Part shown: positions 1 to 4,307 of the stretch, one piece after another
Position numbering within the stretch: the stretch's first letter is position 1
Layout: each line of letters opens with the position of its first letter
DNA from: Clostridia bacterium
Lineage (GTDB): Bacteria; Bacillota; Clostridia; Oscillospirales; CAG-272
DNA length: 6,028 nucleotides
Assembly: GCA_017395715.1 (NCBI GenBank)
Contig: JAFQNZ010000254.1
Coordinates: 1 to 6,028, forward strand
Direction: 5' to 3'
Translations under genes and position numbers: made by a program
The notes under the pieces: model-generated
What the model saw: only the letters and a program-made list of their open reading frames with translations
Told to the model about the DNA's origin: nothing
Database searches by the model: none

Positions 1-1
1 G

Positions 2-25
2 TACGGAGCCGCTCTCGCTTTATGA
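2..25 (+). CDS. Possible C-terminal tail of an upstream gene
   Basis: The frame starting at base 2 reads YGAALAL and then TGA at 23-25. The stop overlaps the ribosome site of the next gene (AAGGAGG, 25-31), a spacing typical of adjacent genes in one operon. Only seven codons are visible, so the product cannot be named and this may be a chance open frame. Confidence 0.2.
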   Translation, partial: YGAALAL

Positions 26-37
26 AGGAGGCGGAAC

Positions 38-316
38 ATGAACATCCTTGAAGACCTGTGGTTCGGCAACATCTCGCCGTGGGAGCGGCCGTTCAAGAAA
101 GACAGTGCATACGCTGAACTGCTGGCATTGGTAATCCGGCATCAGGAAGATCTCAACGGGCGACTGAACGACGAGGAAAAGGAAATCTTCGAAAAATTCT
201 CCGAATGTTCAACCGAGATGCACGATCTGACCGAGCGCGAGGCATTCGTGAAAGGATTCACCATTGGTGCGAGGATCATCATCGACGTGATGACAGATAC
301 AACCGATAAAGAATAA
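38..316 (+). CDS. DUF6809-like small protein
   Basis: A 92-residue acidic protein, predicted all-helical, with no signal peptide or membrane segment. The ATG has a near-perfect ribosome site (AAGGAGG, 25-31) at six bases spacing, so the start is secure. Two stretches recall the DUF6809 family of Firmicutes as I remember it: the N-terminal pattern LEDLWFGNISPWERPF with a following K-D-S-x-Y, and the C-terminal pattern F-x-x-G-F-x-x-G-A-R-I-I-I-D-V near residues 70-85. The length fits these proteins, which are often under 110 residues and frequent on clostridial mobile elements. Their function is unknown. The gene may be co-transcribed with an upstream gene ending at base 25, and it ends before a strong hairpin terminator. 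Being a real gene is nearly certain; the family name is from memory. Confidence 0.85.
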   Translation: MNILEDLWFGNISPWERPFKKDSAYAELLALVIRHQEDLNGRLNDEEKEIFEKFSECSTEMHDLTEREAFVKGFTIGARIIIDVMTDTTDKE

Positions 317-337
317 ATCATAATCCAAGGCACAGAA

Positions 338-387
338 ATAACCGCCCGTGTTGCCACACAAACGGCACACAGGCGGTTATCATTTTT
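338..387. terminator. Intrinsic terminator between convergent genes
   Basis: ATAACCGCC (338-346) pairs perfectly with GGCGGTTAT (372-380). Inside, GTG/CAC and TGCC/GGCA extend the stem around a C-A mismatch and one bulged T, leaving a loop of about eight bases. The T run CATTTTT follows at 381-387 on the plus strand, so it terminates the gene ending at 316. Read from the minus strand the stem is followed only by a weaker TTCTG run. It may also slow transcription from the convergent gene ending at 458, for which no other good terminator is visible. Confidence 0.85.
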
Positions 388-457
388 ATGCGGCGTGTGC
401 CCGACGATCCCCACATCTCGCCGTGTGAGCGATCTTGTGCCCCTGTGGGCGCACGAT

Positions 458-1795
458 TCACTCCTTGATCTTCTTCTCGTACTCCTCAATTTTCACTTTT
501 CCCGCAAGCGCCTTATCTCGATACTCCACCGCCCAATCCGACCAGGTTCGAAATTCGGATTTGCTCATTTTCTTTTTGAGAACCCTTGCGTAGTGATTTT
601 TATACGCACGGTTGTAGGCAAGCCATATGGGATCACTCTTGCATTTTTCCTCGTACTTCTTGTGCGCACCGATATTGCGGCAGGTCTTGCCGTCGGTGCC
701 TTTCACCGGGCGCTCGCAGAAATCATAGTATCGTCCGGAGGTCAGGAGAAAATAATTGCCGCAGTGTTCACAGCGCTTGGGAATAAATCCGCTTTGCAGT
801 CCGCGGAAAAAATCGAAATAAAGAAACGCAGAAAGGCTGTTGAACGTATAAACGTCGCACCATACAGATTTGCGTCCTTGCTTTATGGTTTTACATTCGA
901 GCGACATAACACCGGACGGCTTGATGATCTTCTGCTCCGCTGTCTTCATATATTTTTCGTAAACCTTTGCAATCTCATCGTCGGTCAGAAACTTTCCCGC
1001 GGCATGAACATATTCATCCAGGAAATGCCCATAAGTGTCCTGCAGATGCGTGAGCGTATCGAGCAAATCAATATATGGTTCAATAAGCGCACGCAAATCA
1101 TTGTTCAGCAGTTCCGCACCGTAATAATCCTCAAGCTCCACGTCTCCGTTGTGCCAATACGGCTGAAAATGGCGCATATCATCCTTTTCACTCATAACCG
1201 ATTCCAGCACGTGGCTTTCATAAAACCCGTAGTCTCTTTCCTTGTATCGCTCATCCTCCATAAAAGAATATGGATCTGCGGGATTTTCAAATTCCTCGTA
1301 ATCTTCTTCATCTTCTTCGAGAGGATCAAACATTTTCTTAACGGTATCCTCGGGAACACCGCGTCTGCGAAGCTCGGCTTTCTTCTCTTCCTGTTCTGCA
1401 CGGCTTTCTTTGTCATCATATTGGTTATCAAACATCGAAGAATGCAGGCTCAGCGTATGAATCAAATCCTCGTAATCAAACGCATCGGGATCTGTCACAT
1501 AGCGATACAGAGGCAGTTCAAGCAGAAGCTCCTTCACATCATTCAAACGCGCTTGCGCCATGTGCACGTTCTGATCGTAATTCTCCCAAGCGCTGAAATT
1601 TACATCAAATTTAAACAGCAGACATTGCAGCAACGATTTTAAATCATCCCGCAAAAGTGAAAGATCGCGGCCGGTGTAACCGAGCAGCTTACAAAGCACT
1701 TCGCAGGTTTGGTAGCTGTGCTTTTCATCTATGATACAGGTGTTTTTCGAATAATATACGGTAATCTTAAACGGATTCGGCGGCAGCTTCGCCAT
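458..1795 (-). CDS. DUF6076-like protein with four-cysteine zinc motif
   Basis: A 445-residue cytoplasmic protein. The minus-strand ATG (1793-1795) is preceded by AGAGGAG (1812-1806), ten bases away, slightly long but acceptable. Residues about 1-115 are a mixed domain. Residues about 125-185 are charged and probably disordered or coiled, including an acidic run near 157-170. Residues about 220-290 are helical. Residues 342-372 hold C342-x2-C345-x14-C360-x11-C372, followed by conserved-looking IGAHKKYEEK, a likely zinc-binding ribbon. The basic C-terminus (395-445) contains K/R-rich helices. The layout matches DUF6076 proteins of Clostridia, a family of unknown function that I recall from mobile or accessory DNA. 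The treble-cysteine module also resembles CGNR-type zinc fingers, suggesting nucleic-acid binding, but this is inference. The gene is transcribed away from the replication/integration genes and has its own promoter region in the AT-rich spacer. The long open frame on its opposite strand is a shadow. Confidence 0.85.
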   Translation of the reverse strand: MAKLPPNPFKITVYYSKNTCIIDEKHSYQTCEVLCKLLGYTGRDLSLLRDDLKSLLQCLLFKFDVNFSAWENYDQNVHMAQARLNDVKELLLELPLYRYVTDPDAFDYEDLIHTLSLHSSMFDNQYDDKESRAEQEEKKAELRRRGVPEDTVKKMFDPLEEDEEDYEEFENPADPYSFMEDERYKERDYGFYESHVLESVMSEKDDMRHFQPYWHNGDVELEDYYGAELLNNDLRALIEPYIDLLDTLTHLQDTYGHFLDEYVHAAGKFLTDDEIAKVYEKYMKTAEQKIIKPSGVMSLECKTIKQGRKSVWCDVYTFNSLSAFLYFDFFRGLQSGFIPKRCEHCGNYFLLTSGRYYDFCERPVKGTDGKTCRNIGAHKKYEEKCKSDPIWLAYNRAYKNHYARVLKKKMSKSEFRTWSDWAVEYRDKALAGKVKIEEYEKKIKE

Positions 1796-1966
1796 GCAGA
1801 AATCACTCCTCTGTCCAAAAATTGTCGAAATGTTTACATTTTTTTCATTATGAATTCGGAAATGCGATTCGGATCAAAAAAATTTTTGCCAAAAAAACTT
1901 TTCAAAATACTTGCTTCCGGCTTTGCAAAAATGCCAAAAAACATTGATATATAAGGGAAAACAGCC

Positions 1967-2016
1967 TTTGTAAACAGTTTGTAAATCAGTGCTCAGTAGA
2001 TAACAAAATAGATAAC
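1967..2016 (+). repeat. Iteron-like tandem short repeats
   Basis: TTTGTAAACAG (1967-1977) is followed directly by TTTGTAAATCAG (1978-1989). Next come two copies of TAGATAAC at 1997-2004 and 2009-2016, twelve bases apart. The 11-12-base spacing places the copies on about the same helix face, as in initiator-binding iterons or cooperative operators. Copy number is low, so an iteron role is only a suggestion. Confidence 0.5.
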
Positions 2017-2045
2017 CGTAGAGATAGTATATATTATCTATTGTG
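2004..2045. promoter_or_regulatory. Operator-like inverted repeats upstream of the ATPase gene
   Basis: CAAAATAGATAA (2004-2015) and TTATCTATTGTG (2034-2045) are inverted copies matching at 11 of 12 positions. Between and overlapping them lies GATAGTATATATTATC (2023-2038), a 16-base palindrome with a single mismatched pair. The right arm overlaps the proposed -35 hexamer of the ATPase promoter, so a protein bound here would be placed to repress it. The binding protein is unknown. Confidence 0.45.
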
Positions 2046-2069
2046 TTTTGTCAATATGCATGGTAAAAT
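2041..2069 (+). promoter_or_regulatory. Probable promoter of the AAA ATPase gene
   Basis: TTGTGT (2041-2046) and TAAAAT (2064-2069) are separated by 17 bases, and TGG directly before the -10 box supplies an extended -10 (TGn) element. The -35 box is weak. Transcription would start near 2076, inside the 10-base palindrome TTGTCGACAA (2074-2083), giving a leader of about 65 bases. GTTTTGTC (2045-2052) and GACAAAAC (2079-2086) also form a perfect inverted repeat flanking the -10 box. Confidence 0.45.
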
Positions 2070-2090
2070 TTTATTGTCGACAAAACAAGT

Positions 2091-2120
2091 CTCCGACGTC
2101 TGCGCAGAGTATAGTCGGAG
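2091..2120 (+). repeat. Leader hairpin before the AAA ATPase gene
   Basis: CTCCGAC (2091-2097) pairs perfectly with GTCGGAG (2114-2120) around 16 bases that include the palindrome CTGCGCAG (2100-2107). No T run follows, so this is not an intrinsic terminator. It lies in the predicted leader, ten bases before the ribosome site, and could affect translation or mRNA stability, or act as a DNA binding site. Confidence 0.5.
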
Positions 2121-2129
2121 TAGAAAAAC

Positions 2130-2134
2130 GGAGG
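2130..2134 (+). promoter_or_regulatory. Ribosome site that fixes a TTG start
   Basis: GGAGG lies six bases before TTG at 2141-2143. No in-frame ATG is as well placed, so the rare TTG codon is the likely start of the ATPase gene. TTG usually lowers initiation, fitting a protein needed in small amounts. Confidence 0.8.
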
Positions 2135-2140
2135 TAACGA

Positions 2141-3193
2141 TTGAACGGAGAATTGAATTACGATGAAGAACTGCGTCGTCAGCAGCTTGCGTTTCTCGGA
2201 CTCGCAGGACTGGAAACGATAGATGCAGACACACTGGTGAGCACGCCGCTGAAAGCAACACCGTTCCTTGTGTCAGAGCTGATACCACAGGGGATTCACA
2301 TCATCGGCGGTGCGGCAAAGATCGGTAAGTCATGGCTGATGCTTTGGTTCGGTTTACAGATTGCAAAAGGTCAGCCGATATGGAATTTTGAAACCAAGGA
2401 AGGGACGGTTTTATATCTTGCTCTTGAGGACAGCTTCGAGCGATTACAGCGTCGTCTTCTTGACATCACTGATGAGGGTTCGCCGTCGCTCAAGTTTGCG
2501 GTGGAGTGCAAGTCGCTTGCGAATGGATTCTGTGATGAGATCGACAGGTTCATGGAAACGAATCCGAACACAAAGCTTGTGATCGTTGATACCTTTCAAA
2601 AAATCCGAGAGGACATCGGCAACACAAATCTCTACGCGAACGATTACAAGGAACTTGGTATTTTGAAATCACTTGCATCCAAACACGGACTCGCCATCCT
2701 GCTGGTTCATCATCTCAGGAAGCAGGGGGCAAACGATCCTGTGAACACGCTCACGGGTTCGACGGGAATCTCGGGTGCGGTAGACAGCACGTTCATTTTG
2801 CAGCGGGACAAGCGCACAGAAAATGCGGCAACGCTGTTCTGCACCGGCAGAGATATCAAAACATTGGAAATCCCGTTGGTTTTCTCTGAAGCAAGTCACA
2901 CATGGCTTTTGCGGGATGCTAATCCGGAGCTTGTAAAGCTGATTGATCCGACTGTGGAAATGGTGGATCGTTATTTCACGGAAAGCGGTACGGATGATTT
3001 CTGCGGAAGTGCTACCGAGCTTGCGGAAAAGCTGAAATCACATGGTATGATCGATATCACGCCTGCTGTGCTTTCAAAAAAGCTTCTCTGCGGACATGAA
3101 CAGTTCTGTTCTCTCGGGTATACGTGCGAATTTTTCCGAACACATGAAGGAAAGAAAATTAAGATCAATCGCATAAAAGAAAATGCAAGCTGA
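2141..3193 (+). CDS. RepA-like AAA/RecA-fold ATPase (AAA_25 type), probable element helicase
   Basis: A 350-residue cytoplasmic ATPase of the RecA-like RepA/DnaB superfamily (AAA_25 type). Visible motifs are Walker A at 57-64 (G-x4-GKS, K63), an acidic pair E96-D97 in YLALEDS (the usual catalytic acid position after strand 2), Walker B with D150 in VIVDT, HHLRK at 190-194, and TGSTGISGAVDS near 205-216, which matches the family's GSGA/GAxD region. Residues about 265-345 look like a winged-helix DNA-binding domain (GSATELAEKLK, LSKKLL, then a basic C-terminus). RSF1010 RepA is a shorter relative, near 280 residues, and acts as a replicative hexameric helicase. In integrative elements such genes are thought to support autonomous replication of the excised circle. 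No primase or separate initiator is seen here. Repeat-rich non-coding DNA flanks the gene on both sides, as expected if it acts on a nearby origin. The ATPase class is secure; the exact role is inferred. Confidence 0.88.
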   Translation: MNGELNYDEELRRQQLAFLGLAGLETIDADTLVSTPLKATPFLVSELIPQGIHIIGGAAKIGKSWLMLWFGLQIAKGQPIWNFETKEGTVLYLALEDSFERLQRRLLDITDEGSPSLKFAVECKSLANGFCDEIDRFMETNPNTKLVIVDTFQKIREDIGNTNLYANDYKELGILKSLASKHGLAILLVHHLRKQGANDPVNTLTGSTGISGAVDSTFILQRDKRTENAATLFCTGRDIKTLEIPLVFSEASHTWLLRDANPELVKLIDPTVEMVDRYFTESGTDDFCGSATELAEKLKSHGMIDITPAVLSKKLLCGHEQFCSLGYTCEFFRTHEGKKIKINRIKENAS

Positions 3194-3204
3194 CAGAGGG
3201 ATGC

Positions 3205-3263
3205 GTCGGTGCGTCGGCAGAGTCGGTGATGATGCTCGTTTACAAAATTTCCGACACACCGAC
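3205..3263. repeat. GTCGG repeat cluster forming a long hairpin
   Basis: GTCGG occurs at 3205, 3213 and 3222 on the plus strand, and its complement CCGAC at 3251 and 3259. GTCGGTGCGTCGG (3205-3217) and CCGACACACCGAC (3251-3263) are inverted copies matching at 12 of 13 positions, around a 33-base spacer. The 8-base spacing between units is the same in both arms. There is no T run after the second arm, so it is not a normal terminator. It starts 12 bases after the ATPase stop codon. Possible roles are an initiator or helicase loading site, a relaxosome site, or an mRNA 3' structure. Confidence 0.7.
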
Positions 3264-3313
3264 ACGGATGGGTAAGTATCGCCTTTGACAGTCATGCCCC
3301 CTATTTTGGGTAG

Positions 3314-3412
3314 CGAGGACAACAAAACCGCACCGAGAAGGTCACCATCCGACTCACGCCGGACGAACACACCGTTTTTGTACGCGCGTTAAGGCGTTGT
3401 GTGGGCAAGTGA
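3314..3412 (+). pseudogene. Start-less remnant of a MobC-like ribbon-helix-helix gene
   Basis: Between a TAG at 3311-3313 and a TGA at 3410-3412 this frame reads NRTEKVTIRLTPDEH followed by TVFVRALRRCVGK. The pattern K-V-T-I-R-L-T-P-D-E is the typical N-terminal strand plus first turn of ribbon-helix-helix proteins such as MobC relaxosome accessory factors. There is no ATG, GTG or TTG in the frame. A GAGGA ribosome-site-like sequence (3315-3319) lies seven bases before the AAC codon at 3326, just where a start would be expected. The frame stops after the first helix, whereas whole MobC proteins are about 100-150 residues. Most likely a broken gene. Alternatives are chance similarity, or expression by frameshift from an ATG at 3294 in another frame, for which I see no classic slippery site. 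Confidence 0.45.
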
Positions 3413-3414
3413 CA

Positions 3415-3454
3415 GGTGGGTGGTATGTAAACCCTACCCGATAAGGTTCGCCCC
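3415..3454 (+). other. Candidate origin of transfer (oriT-like)
   Basis: GGTGGGT (3415-3421) pairs with ACCCTACC (3431-3438), with one bulged T and a nine-base loop. Three bases later comes TAAGGTTCGCCCC (3442-3454). Relaxases of the MOBQ group (RSF1010, pIP501, pSK41) nick in a sequence close to TAAGTGCG/CCCT just downstream of an inverted repeat. The match here needs a one-base gap and is imperfect. The adjacent MobC-like remnant ends three bases before the hairpin, which strengthens the idea, since mobC genes usually sit beside oriT. No relaxase gene is present in the window. Confidence 0.3.
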
Positions 3455-3618
3455 AAAACTACGGCAATGTCGCCAAGAAAACGCCCTCAAAACGCGCGGT
3501 GCACGATCCGATGTGTTGTGGGAAGCGGATGACACGAAACGGGCGAGATCTGATATGATCGTCAACCGAGGAGAACAACGGAAATAGCACAGGGTCGATA
3601 ATGAAGCAGGTGAAAGGC

Positions 3619-3679
3619 GTGGGGTTGCTGATGCTCCCCACACCCCCAAACATCGGACGGCAATGCCGACCGTTTGGGG
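3619..3679. repeat. Two adjacent GC-rich hairpins
   Basis: GTGGGG (3619-3624) pairs with CCCCAC (3636-3641). Next, CCCCAAAC (3644-3651) pairs perfectly with GTTTGGGG (3672-3679), and inside it GG/CC and CGGC/GCCG (3658-3661 with 3665-3668) continue the stem to an AAT loop, with a three-base bulge and an A-A mismatch. Neither structure is followed by a clean T run on either strand, so a terminator is not convincing. They may be single-strand DNA structures for replication or transfer, or a control structure upstream of the integration operon. Confidence 0.5.
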
Positions 3680-3794
3680 AAATTCTCCCCCTTTCCTCTC
3701 CTTCTCAAAAAGGGGTTGTTGCGTGGGAGATCAGCGTTTTACGGGGTTGCAAACCAATTTCTGCTTGTATATACAAGGCTTTTCAGAGGGGTTG
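3621..3794 (+). repeat. Four dispersed GGGGTTG direct repeats
   Basis: GGGGTTG occurs at 3621-3627, 3712-3718, 3743-3749 and 3788-3794, three times followed by C. All four are in the same orientation within 174 bases upstream of the integration operon. Short directly repeated sites of this kind can be arm-type sites for the integrase N-terminal domain or accessory factor sites, but the spacing is irregular and chance is possible. Confidence 0.35.
3747..3777 (+). promoter_or_regulatory. Candidate promoter with overlapping palindrome
   Basis: TTGCAA (3747-3752) and TATACA (3770-3775) lie 17 bases apart, four of six matches each. The -10 box is inside the perfect 14-base palindrome CTTGTATATACAAG (3764-3777), which looks like an operator for a dimeric repressor. 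Downstream, AAATTAT-g-ATAATTT (3800-3814) is another near-palindrome with one central base. This would drive the operon beginning at 3878. Confidence 0.4.
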
Positions 3795-3828
3795 CGACAA
3801 AATTATGATAATTTAGAACAACAATCGG

Positions 3829-3856
3829 GGTCAAACTCAAAATATCGATTTTGACC
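3829..3856. promoter_or_regulatory. Operator-like inverted repeat before the ribbon-helix-helix gene
   Basis: GGTCAAA (3829-3835) and TTTGACC (3850-3856) are perfect inverted copies. Overlapping them, TCAAAAT (3837-3843) and ATTTTGA (3848-3854) form a second one. A further TCAAAAT lies at 3857-3863. Ribbon-helix-helix proteins often repress their own operons by binding short repeats at this position, nine bases before the ribosome site. That the product of 3878 binds here is inference. Confidence 0.4.
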
Positions 3857-3877
3857 TCAAAATGAAAGGAGAAAATT

Positions 3878-4285
3878 ATGCCATTACCAAAGGATAAAGA
3901 AAAATTTGCTCTGTGGGTAAGACCAACCACTATGCAAGGAGTAAGAGAAAACTATCGCGAGGATAACTGCAGAAGCCAGTCCGAATTTATTGAAAATGCT
4001 ATTCTTTTTTACCTCGGATACCTCACAGCGGACAAGCCGAAATCCTTTTTGCCGTCGATGTTTTTATCAACCATGAAAGGAATCGTAGCCGAGAGTGACA
4101 ACAGAACAAGCGGACTTTTATTCAAAATTGCGGTCGAGCTTGCCATTTTGCAAAACCTTATTGCCGCCACCAATGAGGTGGACGAGCTGACGATGACCAA
4201 GCTTCGAGGTGAATGTATCAAGGAAGTCAAGAAAATCCACGGCATTTTTACAATGGAAAAAGCGATGGATTGGCAGTCAGAGTAA
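3878..4285 (+). CDS. Ribbon-helix-helix-like DNA-binding protein of the integration operon
   Basis: A 135-residue cytoplasmic protein. The ATG follows AAAGGAG (3865-3871) with six bases spacing. The N-terminus has the ribbon-helix-helix plan: a short strand KFALWVR (9-15), helix A about 17-28, a turn, and helix B SQSEFIENAILFYLGYL (33-49). The SEFIExAIxFY pattern is typical of the family. Residues 50-135 form a helical C-terminal domain of unknown role, probably for oligomerization. I recall similar unnamed proteins just upstream of tyrosine recombinases in Clostridia elements. The integrase gene follows about 20 bases after its stop, so the two are probably co-transcribed. Likely roles are autorepressor of the operon, accessory factor for recombination, or relaxosome component. 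The sequence does not decide between them. Function is inferred from the N-terminal fold only. Confidence 0.8.
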   Translation: MPLPKDKEKFALWVRPTTMQGVRENYREDNCRSQSEFIENAILFYLGYLTADKPKSFLPSMFLSTMKGIVAESDNRTSGLLFKIAVELAILQNLIAATNEVDELTMTKLRGECIKEVKKIHGIFTMEKAMDWQSE

Positions 4286-4301
4286 CAGAAAAATCAGATT
4301 T

Positions 4302-4307
4302 GAGGTG
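4302..4307 (+). promoter_or_regulatory. Ribosome site pointing to an ATA codon
   Basis: GAGGTG lies six bases before ATA at 4314-4316, the place where the integrase initiator would be expected. The only standard start nearby in frame, GTG at 4305-4307, overlaps this ribosome site and has no good one of its own upstream. Confidence 0.55.

Larger units (their letters stand above)
1796..2140. other. AT-rich divergent control region, possible origin
   Basis: These 345 bases separate the divergent DUF6076-like and AAA ATPase genes and contain no gene. The part from about 1815 to 2085 is strikingly AT-rich with many A and T runs. It holds two copies of TGCCAAAAAAC (1887-1898 with one extra A, and 1932-1942), tandem TTTGTAAA-type repeats, TAGATAAC repeats, inverted repeats and a probable plus-strand promoter. 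For the minus-strand gene only a CATAAT hexamer (1852-1847) stands out; the best -35-like TTGATC is 19 bases away, so that promoter is uncertain. Repeats and AT-rich DNA next to a replicative helicase gene fit a replication origin, but they also fit a regulated divergent promoter. Confidence 0.6.
3194..3877. other. 684-base region with no intact gene
   Basis: No open frame here combines a start, a ribosome site and protein-like sequence. The stretch contains a GTCGG repeat cluster, a start-less MobC-like remnant, an oriT-like hairpin, GC-rich hairpins, four GGGGTTG copies, and the promoter/operator area of the next gene. A GC-richer left part (to about 3720) contrasts with the AT-rich last 130 bases. 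In related elements this position between helicase and integrase could hold mobilization genes, so the region may be the scar of a deletion. That is inference. Confidence 0.6.

Noticed and set aside
395..1642. Long plus-strand open frame of 415 codons
   Set aside because: It lies antisense to the DUF6076-like gene, has no ribosome site, and its translation is low-complexity hydrophobic and basic with no recognisable motif. The opposite strand has a good start and a zinc motif.
3205..3263. GTCGG array considered as a CRISPR or terminator
   Set aside because: The units are only 5-8 bases without spacers of uniform length, and no T run follows the hairpin.
3294..3412. Programmed -1 frameshift joining an ATG at 3294 to the MobC-like frame
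   Set aside because: The junction around AACAAAACC is not a classic slippery heptamer, and the ATG frame upstream has no protein-like sequence. A broken gene is simpler.
3399..3587. Plus-strand open frame of 62 codons starting GTG
   Set aside because: No ribosome site and no family pattern. It runs through the oriT-like hairpin and its sequence looks like chance coding in GC-richer DNA.
3074..3653. Several minus-strand open frames of 64-98 codons
   Set aside because: They overlap the end of the ATPase gene or the repeat-rich spacer, and none has a convincing start or protein-like sequence.
3601..3816. Plus-strand open frames of 71 and 63 codons in the spacer
   Set aside because: They cover hairpins and palindromes, lack a good ribosome site, and the translations are Pro/Gly/Cys-rich without motif.
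4209..4304. GTG at 4209 as the integrase start
   Set aside because: It would overlap the ribbon-helix-helix gene by 77 bases and add residues unlike Tn916-type integrases. The ribosome site at 4302-4307 argues for a later start.
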